Shown one piece after another: positions 1 through 5,612 of a stretch of DNA of 13,447 nucleotides. The translations under genes and the position numbers were made by a program. The stretch lies in the NCBI GenBank assembly GCA_902799855.1, contig CADCCA010000058.1, positions 1-13,447 on the forward strand, in the 5' to 3' direction. Position 1 is the stretch's first letter. Each line of letters starts with the position of its first letter. Source of the stretch: an uncultured Erysipelotrichaceae bacterium. GTDB lineage: Bacteria; Bacillota_I; Bacilli_A; RFN20; CAG-826. The notes under the pieces are model-generated. The model worked only from the letters and a program-made list of their open reading frames with translations. It was not told where the DNA came from and did not search any database.

Positions 1-870
1 TTAGATGAATGCTTAACTTATTCCCTTATTTCCAAAAAAGAAATGCGTGATTTCTGCTTATTAAACAAAGAAGAAAATTACGTTATCTTAAATCCTTTAA
101 CCGATGAACGTGAAGTGTTTAGAACTCACATCCTTTCATCCTTATTGAAAGTCGCAACATATAACGTTGCTAGACAAAACAAAAACTTAGCCTTATTTGA
201 GACTTCAAATATGATTAGTAAATCTTCTAGAAGCGAACACCTCGCTATCGTCTTAGTGGGACAAGCTTTAAATCAAGGTTTACTTGCTAAAGAAAACTAC
301 ACCTTCTATCACATGAAAGGCTTAGTGGAAGGTATCTTCTCTAGCTTAGGTGTGGAATCTTCCAGATATAGATTTGATAGATTTGTTGATCCAAATCACG
401 AATTACACCCAGGAAAATCCGCTAACATCATTTTCCAAAACAAAGTGATTGGTGTGATGGGTGAACTTCATCCAAATCAAATAGAAAAATACGATTTAGG
501 TAAAGCCAATGCTGTTGTTTTAGAAATGGATCTTGAAGCCTTACTTGAAGCCAAGGTTAGTGAAACTAAAATGTCACCAATCTCTCGTTTCCCAAGTGTT
601 TCACGTGACTTAGCCTTTGTCCTTGATGCAAACGTCTCAGCAGGCGATGTCATCAAGACCATTAAGACTGTTGGTCGTGGCTTAGTTAATAACTGCGAAG
701 TGTTCGATGTCTATCAAGGCACTGGTATTGCAGAAGGCAAAAAATCCATGGCCTTATCCGTCACATATCGTAAAGACGATGGTACTTTAACCGATCGAGA
801 AATTAGTGATATCGAAGATAAAATCAAATTCGAGTTATCACGTTCCTACAAAGCGGAGATTCGTAGCTAA
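1..870 (+). CDS. pheT: Phenylalanyl-tRNA synthetase beta subunit, C-terminal part (partial, 5' end outside window)
   Basis: The reading frame is open from base 1 (Leu-Asp-Glu-Cys-Leu-Thr-Tyr-Ser), so the gene starts upstream of the window; the first ATG inside, at 43, is internal. About 289 residues of a usual 790-800 are present. PheT forms the alpha2-beta2 enzyme that charges tRNA-Phe. The visible part covers the catalytic-like core (NPLTDEREVFRTHILSSLL; LHPGKSANI; GVMGELHP), which binds PheS, and the C-terminal anticodon-binding FDX-ACB domain, roughly the last 95 residues (RFPSVSRDLAFVL, FDVYQG, GKKSMALSVTYR, DGTLTD). The C terminus looks complete. Its stop overlaps the next start by one base (TAATG), so the two genes are probably co-transcribed and translationally coupled. 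Confidence 0.96.
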   Translation, partial: LDECLTYSLISKKEMRDFCLLNKEENYVILNPLTDEREVFRTHILSSLLKVATYNVARQNKNLALFETSNMISKSSRSEHLAIVLVGQALNQGLLAKENYTFYHMKGLVEGIFSSLGVESSRYRFDRFVDPNHELHPGKSANIIFQNKVIGVMGELHPNQIEKYDLGKANAVVLEMDLEALLEAKVSETKMSPISRFPSVSRDLAFVLDANVSAGDVIKTIKTVGRGLVNNCEVFDVYQGTGIAEGKKSMALSVTYRKDDGTLTDREISDIEDKIKFELSRSYKAEIRS

Positions 871-1376
871 TGGTCATCAATCGCGCTATTTTGCCAATCA
901 ATAAAACTGAGACTTTTAACGAAGAAATCGATTTTTCTAACCAAAAATTTGACGACAATCACGTTAGATGTATCAAAAAATGCTCAGTTAAAGTGGACGC
1001 CACTGAATATGAAGATGTTTTACGTGTTCAAGTAAATGGTGAAGCCGATGTCATTGCTTCTTGTTCTTACACCTTAGAAGATGTTCCACTAAAAGTGAAA
1101 TTCAAAGACGAATTCTATTTTTCAAGCGAAGAAGATAGTTCGCAAGACTGCTACTTTGAACCAGGAGTCAATATCGATTTAGATCCATATATTCTCGCTC
1201 TTGTATTAGCAGAAGTCCCACATAATGTCACCAAAAGTGGAGCGTCATTACCAAAAAGTGGTGATGGTTATCGAGTGATGAGTGAAGAAGAATATCTCGA
1301 AGAAAAAAAGAACAAAAAGAACAGTGCTTTCGACATCTTAGATACGATAGAATTTGACGAAGAAGATAAAGATTAA
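870..1376 (+). CDS. DUF177/YceD family protein (23S rRNA accumulation protein family)
   Basis: A 168-aa protein of the YceD/DUF177 type. It shows the family layout: an N-terminal beta-rich half, the central VNGEADVIASCSYTLEDVPL stretch (the 'G.....C..TLE.V' pattern), then an acidic segment and FEPGVNIDLDPYILALVLAEVP, followed by a charged tail ending EFDEEDKD. Family members in other bacteria and in plastids are needed for normal 23S rRNA accumulation and usually sit next to rpmF (L32). Here no rpmF follows; a terminator comes directly after. Translation starts within the pheT stop (TAATG), with GGAG at 855-858 as ribosome binding site. Family assignment is by pattern recognition; the biochemical role is not known from sequence. 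Confidence 0.82.
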   Translation: MVINRAILPINKTETFNEEIDFSNQKFDDNHVRCIKKCSVKVDATEYEDVLRVQVNGEADVIASCSYTLEDVPLKVKFKDEFYFSSEEDSSQDCYFEPGVNIDLDPYILALVLAEVPHNVTKSGASLPKSGDGYRVMSEEEYLEEKKNKKNSAFDILDTIEFDEEDKD

Positions 1377-1391
1377 CTCTAAAAGAGTTAA
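1373..1391 (+). repeat. Perfect 8-bp inverted repeat over the YceD stop codon
   Basis: TTAACTCT (1373-1380) and AGAGTTAA (1384-1391) pair perfectly around an AAA loop. The 5' arm contains the TAA stop. No T-tract follows directly, so it is unlikely to terminate alone. It lies 8 nt before the strong terminator at 1400 and may protect the 3' end or make a tandem hairpin. Confidence 0.6.
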
Positions 1392-1399
1392 AAAGATTT

Positions 1400-1424
1400 G
1401 CCCTCATAAATTTGAGGGCTTTTT
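1400..1424 (+). terminator. Intrinsic terminator after pheT-yceD
   Basis: Stem GCCCTCA (1400-1406) with TGAGGGC (1413-1419), loop TAAATT, followed by TTTTT (1420-1424) and a T-rich run. It separates the pheT-yceD operon from the mraZ promoter about 30 bp further on. Confidence 0.9.
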
Positions 1425-1454
1425 CTTTATCTAAATATTTCTTTTATAAAATAC

Positions 1455-1483
1455 TTGCAATTGCCTTTGCGCTTTGTAATAAT
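1455..1483 (+). promoter_or_regulatory. Candidate sigma-A promoter of the mraZ operon
   Basis: TTGCAA (1455-1460) as -35, then a 17-bp spacer to AATAAT (1478-1483) with TG at 1475-1476 in the extended -10 position. The overlapping register TAATAA (1477-1482, 16-bp spacer) is also possible. The start site would fall near 1490, just before the AGTGG repeats. It is the only good promoter match between the upstream terminator and mraZ. Confidence 0.6.
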
Positions 1484-1492
1484 ATAGGTACC

Positions 1493-1518
1493 AGTGGTAA
1501 AACAGTGGGAGAAAGTGG
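1493..1518 (+). promoter_or_regulatory. Three AGTGG repeats, candidate MraZ boxes
   Basis: AGTGG occurs at 1493-1497, 1504-1508 and 1514-1518, spaced 11 and 10 bp, so all three fall on about the same face of the helix. The last copy reads AAAGTGG. Known MraZ targets are tandem GTG(G)-containing repeats at about 10-bp spacing upstream of mraZ (TGGGN in E. coli, AAAGTG[T/G] in mycoplasmas), so autoregulation is likely. The third copy lies 6 nt before the mraZ ATG and probably overlaps its ribosome binding site. Single AGTGG words are common in this window, but three in 26 bp directly before mraZ are not. Confidence 0.72.
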
Positions 1519-1524
1519 TAAAAA

Positions 1525-1953
1525 ATGTTTTTCGGAAGTTTTGCTCATACCTTAGATGAAAAAGGACGCTTAATGATTCCTCGTAAAATGAGAGAAGAGT
1601 TAGGCTATAAAGTCTACATCATGAAAGGCTTTGATGGTTCTTTATCTGTTTACAATGAAGACCGCTACCAAAGATTAGTTGATGAGTTTTCCAAACTTCC
1701 ATTCAATCAACATAAAAACCGTGATTATCTCCGTCTTCAATTTGCCAGCACCTATGAAATGGATGTCGACAAATTAGGAAGAGTCCAAATACCAACAGCT
1801 TTGTTGAATAAATTCAACATTTCTCGCGAAGTTCTCGTTCTCGGCATTGGTGACCATATCGAAATCTGGGACCAAAAGAAATACGAAGAATATGAATCTT
1901 CCATCAAAGATGAATTTGAAAACATCGCTGAATCAATTGGCAATAATGACTAA
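1525..1953 (+). CDS. mraZ: Transcriptional regulator MraZ
   Basis: A 142-aa, full-length MraZ with two AbrB-like swapped-hairpin domains. Each carries the DxxGR signature (DEKGR at residues 11-15, DKLGR at 82-86), followed by MIPRKMRE and VQIPTALL. MraZ forms a ring-shaped oligomer that binds tandem repeats in its own promoter and controls the division cluster. Its first-gene position, with AGTGG repeats directly upstream, fits autoregulation. The last 8 bases overlap the start of rsmH, so the two are probably translationally coupled. No lesion is seen here, unlike the next gene. Confidence 0.96.
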   Translation: MFFGSFAHTLDEKGRLMIPRKMREELGYKVYIMKGFDGSLSVYNEDRYQRLVDEFSKLPFNQHKNRDYLRLQFASTYEMDVDKLGRVQIPTALLNKFNISREVLVLGIGDHIEIWDQKKYEEYESSIKDEFENIAESIGNND

Positions 1954-2740
1954 TTATGGAAGAGCAATCATTGCTTCTCAAGAGCGCTTAGAGAAAATCA
2001 GCCCCAACTTCCAAATCGTCCGTTCTAACTTCTCTGCCCTCGACGAGATATTGAACTCGCTAGGCATTGAAGCAGTGGATGGCATCTTAATGGATTTGGG
2101 TGTCTCGTCTCCACAATTCGATAAAGGAGAAAGAGGATTCTCTTATAACAGTGACGCTCGCCTAGATATGCGTATGGATCAAAGACAAACATTGACCGCA
2201 TATCAAATCGTTAACACTTATTCATTACAAGATTTAAATCAAATCTTGCGAGATTACGGAGAAGAAAAATACTCATTCTCCATTGCTAAAAATATCATCA
2301 AAGCTCGAGAAGTCTCACCAATTGAAACAACGTTTCAGTTAGTGGAAATCATCAAAAAGAGCAAGCCAATGAAGGAACTTAAGAAAGTGGGACATCCTGC
2401 TAAACAAGTCTTTCAAGCCTTAAGAATCGCAGTCAACGATGAACTTAACGTTCTCGTTAAAGCCTTAAGATCAGCATTAAATCATTTAAAACCAGGTGGA
2501 AGATTAGCAGTCATTACCTTCCACAGTGGTGAAGATAGAATTGTTAAAAACATCTTCAAAGATGCAGCAGTGGACGTCGGTAATAGAATCGATGGTCCAA
2601 ATATCAACAAAGAAAAAGAATTCGACCTTATTAATCACAAACCGATTACCGCTAGCGAAGCAGAGCTCAATAGAAATCATCGCAGCGCTAGTGCAAAGTT
2701 AAGGATTATTGCAAGAAAAGAAAGGGGGCAACAATCATGA
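1946..2740 (+). CDS. rsmH: 16S rRNA (cytosine-1402-N4)-methyltransferase RsmH, N-terminally deleted
   Basis: RsmH (MraW) methylates N4 of C1402 in 16S rRNA using SAM. Recognisable blocks are VDGILMDLGVSSPQFD, KGERGFSY, DARLDMRMDQ, GHPAKQVFQALRIAVNDEL, LKPGGRLAVITFHSGEDRIVK and NHRSASAKLR. The likely start is ATG 1946, overlapping mraZ, giving 264 aa where about 310 is usual. After Met-Thr-Asn-Tyr the protein jumps straight to GRAIIASQERL, which normally lies about 50 residues further in. Missing are the 'H.PVLL.E...L' start and the 'DGTxGxGGHS' SAM-binding motif I. The remaining frame is intact, so this looks like an in-frame deletion of about 150 bp, real or an assembly error. As written, the enzyme should not bind SAM normally. 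The stop TGA overlaps the next ATG (ATGA). Confidence 0.88.
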   Translation: MTNYGRAIIASQERLEKISPNFQIVRSNFSALDEILNSLGIEAVDGILMDLGVSSPQFDKGERGFSYNSDARLDMRMDQRQTLTAYQIVNTYSLQDLNQILRDYGEEKYSFSIAKNIIKAREVSPIETTFQLVEIIKKSKPMKELKKVGHPAKQVFQALRIAVNDELNVLVKALRSALNHLKPGGRLAVITFHSGEDRIVKNIFKDAAVDVGNRIDGPNINKEKEFDLINHKPITASEAELNRNHRSASAKLRIIARKERGQQS

Positions 2741-2964
2741 TGGTTATGAAAGACAAATTAGTCAAATTCAATCACAAAGGTATGTATTATCGTTTTCGCA
2801 AATTAGGCATCGCCTTACTTGCCCTTATTTCCATTGGAACCGTCGTGGCTGTTCCAACCTACATTACCTTCCGTGAAATCAGCAATCAAGCACAACATGC
2901 TGAAGAAGAACAGAAGCAAGAAGAGTTATTAGAAGATAGTGATGTTGATTCACTTTCTTATTAA
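2737..2964 (+). CDS. Small single-pass membrane protein in the ftsL position
   Basis: A 75-aa protein: a basic N terminus (KDKLVKFNHKGMYYRFRK), one hydrophobic segment at about residues 22-42 (LGIALLALISIGTVVAVPTYI), then an acidic Gln/Glu-rich tail of about 30 residues. The positive-inside rule predicts the N terminus in the cytoplasm and the tail outside. AAAGGGGG at 2721-2728 is a good ribosome binding site for ATG 2737, which overlaps the rsmH stop; ATG 2746 is an alternative. In other Bacilli ftsL follows rsmH, and size and topology fit, but I see no clear FtsL heptad coiled coil and do not assign the name. The RFRKLGIA part also resembles the basic edge of YSIRK-like signal sequences. 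Confidence 0.75.
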   Translation: MMVMKDKLVKFNHKGMYYRFRKLGIALLALISIGTVVAVPTYITFREISNQAQHAEEEQKQEELLEDSDVDSLSY

Positions 2965-3002
2965 TAGAGTTTCTCCTTATTAGTCCATTTCCTCAGTGGA
3001 CC

Positions 3003-3038
3003 AAAGACCATAAGTGACATTGTGGTCTTTTTCTTTTT
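3003..3038 (+). terminator. Intrinsic terminator after the mraZ-rsmH-small membrane protein operon
   Basis: AAAGACCA (3003-3010) pairs perfectly with TGGTCTTT (3023-3030) over a 12-nt loop, followed by TTCTTTTTTT (3031-3040). It ends the mraZ operon and implies that ftsA-ftsZ needs its own promoter. Confidence 0.85.
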
Positions 3039-3258
3039 TTGAAGTAATAGTGGTATCAACTATATTCATCAAGGCATTCTTTTATAACTATTTTGCATCA
3101 CGTGTTTGATATTTTTAGTTAAGTGCCTTCTTTATTGTTACCAGTGCACACGATAGAAGAGAGAACAAAAGAAAAGTATTAAACTAGTAATTTATTAGTA
3201 GATAAATAGTTGAAATGATTAATATTTTGTCTTTTCTTAACTAATAAATAGTTAATTA
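3039..3258. other. AT-rich intergenic gap between the terminator and the ftsA promoter
   Basis: No open frame with a usable start is seen on either strand, and no tRNA-like or riboswitch motif is recognised. The stretch is strongly AT-rich, with a run of TAAT/TTAT words from about 3180. In most walled Bacilli this place in the cluster holds pbp, mraY, murD, ftsW, murG and divIB; here none remains, not even as recognisable fragments. Confidence 0.6.
3191..3253. repeat. Short inverted and direct repeats upstream of ftsA
   Basis: TTTATTAGT (3191-3199) is the reverse complement of ACTAATAAA (3240-3248). ATAAATAGTT occurs twice in direct orientation, at 3202-3211 and 3244-3253, 42 bp apart, about four helical turns. 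Immediately upstream of the ftsA promoter, they could be operator half-sites or chance in AT-rich DNA. Confidence 0.4.
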
Positions 3259-3287
3259 TTGTATATTGGATAAAAGTTCATTAAAAT
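3259..3287 (+). promoter_or_regulatory. Candidate sigma-A promoter of ftsA-ftsZ
   Basis: TTGTAT (3259-3264) as -35, a 17-bp spacer, then TAAAAT (3282-3287) as -10. The start site would be near 3294, giving a leader of only about 15 nt that holds the ribosome binding site GGAGA (3298-3302), 6 nt before the ftsA ATG. Confidence 0.62.
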
Positions 3288-3308
3288 AAAGCATATTGGA
3301 GAATATAT

Positions 3309-4481
3309 ATGGAAAAACCTATTGCAGCAATTGAACTTGGTTCTAAAAAACTTAAATTAGTCGTTGGTTATGAAATTGATGGCAAAGTTTATGTTCTTTA
3401 TACATTAGTTAAACCATATGGTCATTCGATTGAAGCGGGACAATTTGTCGATCCTAATCGCGTGTCGCAAACAATTAATAGCGTGCGTGAATTTACCGAT
3501 CCATCCGCTAAGCTTAAACTCAATATCAGCGATGTTCTTTTATGCATCCCACCTTATGGCTTAGGCATTTATCAAACTCGTCAAGTGACTACAGTTGTCA
3601 CAGAAGATAGCAAAATCTCCAATCTTGATATTAAAAATATCTACGCTTTAATCAGAAATAGTGCATATCCATTGAATGATAAAGCCTTAGTGGATGTCAT
3701 CCCTGAAAGTTTCACCCTTGATCAAGGCCGCATCTTTGCGCGTCCGCCTTTAGGTGAATCTTCTAATACTTTAACAGTTTCCGCCAAAGTGCAAACTTTA
3801 CCAAGTGCTTTAGTTGAGAATTATCAAAACGTTTTGCTCAATGGTGGAATGATTTCCCGTCGTAATGTAGTCGCTCCTTTAGCGGCTACAGAACTCATTT
3901 CTTCTTTTGAAGATATGCCAAAATCATTCATCCTTGTTGATATTGGTTCTAGTGTCACAACTGTCTCATTCGTCGGTAATAACGCTGATAACATCACTGA
4001 AAAGATTATTGAAAATTTCAATATCAATGAAGCAGATGCGGAAAAATACAAGATTATGTATGGCATTGATAACCGTGAAATGAATTTCAAAGCCCCAATC
4101 TGTACAACTGATGATGGTAATGGTCAAGAAGTCCATCATTTCAATAACGAACTCAACGATATCATTAAAGAAGAATTAGATGTCTTTGTGAAATATCTAA
4201 ACGAGGCGGTCGATAACATCGTCTCACAACACGATAAATCATACCGCAGTTTCCCAATGATTCTCATTGGTGGTGGCTCACAGTTAAATGGCTTAGTCGG
4301 TTACATTACACCAAAGGTGATGAGTGAAACCGTGCAAGTTGTCGCCCCTAAAACATTAGGCGCTAGAAATCCAACTTTCTTTAACTGCTTAGGTATGATC
4401 TTAACTCATTCAAAATATTTGAATTTAAATGATGAATCGCATCCTAAAGTCGGACAAGTGACGCGAAATCAAGTGAAATAG
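3309..4481 (+). CDS. ftsA: Cell division protein FtsA, with an apparent internal deletion
   Basis: FtsA is the actin-like ATPase that tethers FtsZ to the membrane and recruits the divisome. Visible are the phosphate-1 region (IAAIELGSKKLKLVVG, from residue 5), the 1C subdomain (CIPPYGLGIYQTR, VDVIPESFTLDQGRIF, PPLGESSNTL), VVAPLAATELI, phosphate-2 (DIGSSVTTVSF, from D211), AEKYKIMYG and the adenosine loop (MILIGGGSQLNGL). After VSF, residues 222-230 read VGNNADNIT, where FtsA normally has about 11 more residues ending in a conserved Gly-Gly before '(D)xIT', so a strand is missing. Length is 390 aa against the usual 400-440. The C terminus (HPKVGQVTRNQVK) lacks an obvious amphipathic membrane helix. 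Ribosome binding site GGAGA at 3298. Confidence 0.93.
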   Translation: MEKPIAAIELGSKKLKLVVGYEIDGKVYVLYTLVKPYGHSIEAGQFVDPNRVSQTINSVREFTDPSAKLKLNISDVLLCIPPYGLGIYQTRQVTTVVTEDSKISNLDIKNIYALIRNSAYPLNDKALVDVIPESFTLDQGRIFARPPLGESSNTLTVSAKVQTLPSALVENYQNVLLNGGMISRRNVVAPLAATELISSFEDMPKSFILVDIGSSVTTVSFVGNNADNITEKIIENFNINEADAEKYKIMYGIDNREMNFKAPICTTDDGNGQEVHHFNNELNDIIKEELDVFVKYLNEAVDNIVSQHDKSYRSFPMILIGGGSQLNGLVGYITPKVMSETVQVVAPKTLGARNPTFFNCLGMILTHSKYLNLNDESHPKVGQVTRNQVK

Positions 4482-4496
4482 AAGGAGAGAACTTTT

Positions 4497-5609
4497 ATGC
4501 AAAATTATGATTTAGATAATTTCGAACCAGCGGCAAAGATTGTCGTTATCGGCGTTGGTGGCGCAGGTAATAACGCTGTCAATCGTATGATTGATGAAGA
4601 AATTGCCAATGTAGAATTCTGGGTAGCAAACACCGATAAACAAGCTCTCTCAACTAGTAAATCACTTAATCGTCTTATTTTAGGACAAGATATCACTGGT
4701 GGTTTAGGCGCTGGTGGTGAACCTGAAATTGGTGAACAAGCCGCTGAGGCTAGTGTTGATGATATTAGAGAAATCGTCAAAGACGCCAACATGGTTTTCG
4801 TCGCTGCTGGTATGGGCGGTGGTACAGGTACAGGCGCTGCTCCAGTTGTCGCTCGTATCGCTCGTGATGCTGGCGCATTAGTTATAGCCATCGTTACACG
4901 TCCATTCACATTTGAAGGCAAAAAGAGAGTGGTTAATTCCATCTCTGGCTTAAATAAATTAAGAGAAAACGTCGATGCTATCATCGTGGTTAGTAATGAT
5001 AAATTACTAATGACATCTGGTAATAACGCTATCTCAAGTGCATTCAATGAATCTGATAAGGTTTTAGCTCAATCCGTTAAAACTGTCGTTAATCTCATCT
5101 TATTACCAGCCGTTATCAACCTTGACTTCGCTGATGTACGCAATACGCTTAAAGATTCAGGTGTTGCAATGATTGGTTTTGGCGTTGGATCTGGCCAAAA
5201 TAGAGCGAAAGATGCCGCTAACGCTGCACTTAATTCTCCACTCCTTGAAGCATCCATTTCAGGTGCTAGAAGAGCGATTGTCGCGGTCACATGTGGACCA
5301 AACGTTTCCCTCTTTGATGCCCAGGATACAGTTAACCTATTAATCAATGCATCTGGCCATGATGTCGACGTCAAATTCGGTGTCGCAATTAACGATCAAT
5401 TAAATGATGAAATATTGGTCAGCGTTATCGCTAGTGACTTTGAAGAAGAAATCGATTTCTCCAAGACTTCTTCTTATCAAGCTCCAACTAGACCAGTGGA
5501 AAATACTGTTCTTGCTCCACTCAACAACGAAGAAGAACAAAAAGATGACGCTAATCAAGAAGATAATCTTGATGTCACATCGATTCTTCCAGGTTTCTTA
5601 AACAGCTAA
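4497..5609 (+). CDS. ftsZ: Cell division protein FtsZ
   Basis: A full-length 370-aa tubulin-like GTPase that assembles the Z ring. Motifs in order: GVGGAGNNAVNRM (19-31), LGQDITGGLGAGGEPEIG, the tubulin signature GGGTGTG (107-113), TRPFTFEGKKR, and the synergy loop INLDFADV (207-214) with Asn208, Asp210 and Asp213. The loop is preceded by LLPAVI, where PG is usual before the I. The C-terminal tail (from about 318) is acidic and ends with VTSILPGFLNS, a recognisable form of the conserved peptide that binds FtsA. AAGGAG at 4482-4487 sits 9 nt before the ATG. It follows ftsA by 15 nt, so the pair is one operon. Confidence 0.98.
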   Translation: MQNYDLDNFEPAAKIVVIGVGGAGNNAVNRMIDEEIANVEFWVANTDKQALSTSKSLNRLILGQDITGGLGAGGEPEIGEQAAEASVDDIREIVKDANMVFVAAGMGGGTGTGAAPVVARIARDAGALVIAIVTRPFTFEGKKRVVNSISGLNKLRENVDAIIVVSNDKLLMTSGNNAISSAFNESDKVLAQSVKTVVNLILLPAVINLDFADVRNTLKDSGVAMIGFGVGSGQNRAKDAANAALNSPLLEASISGARRAIVAVTCGPNVSLFDAQDTVNLLINASGHDVDVKFGVAINDQLNDEILVSVIASDFEEEIDFSKTSSYQAPTRPVENTVLAPLNNEEEQKDDANQEDNLDVTSILPGFLNS

Positions 5610-5612
5610 ACA

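Noticed and set aside
1847..1945. A longer rsmH product starting at ATG 1847 inside mraZ.
   Set aside because: The added 33 residues are the +1 reading of mraZ and do not resemble the RsmH N terminus; ATG 1946, overlapping the mraZ stop, fits the usual gene junction.
2738..2740. TGA read as tryptophan, as in mycoplasmas.
   Set aside because: rsmH ends naturally at this TGA, overlapping the next start, and all conserved Trp positions in ileS and lspA are TGG.
2983..3001. Hairpin GTCCA/TGGAC as a terminator after the 75-aa gene.
   Set aside because: The stem is only 5 bp and no T-tract follows; the stronger hairpin at 3003-3030 is the terminator.
3039..3308. Replication origin in the AT-rich gap.
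   Set aside because: No DnaA-box-like TTATNCACA clusters are seen and neither dnaA nor dnaN is nearby.
4505..5374. Long open frames on the minus strand of ftsZ.
   Set aside because: They mirror the codon pattern of ftsZ, have no ribosome binding sites and show no family motif.
5404..5601. A 65-aa plus-strand frame overlapping the ftsZ 3' end.
   Set aside because: It is an out-of-frame Lys-rich reading of the ftsZ tail, without a ribosome binding site or recognisable domain.
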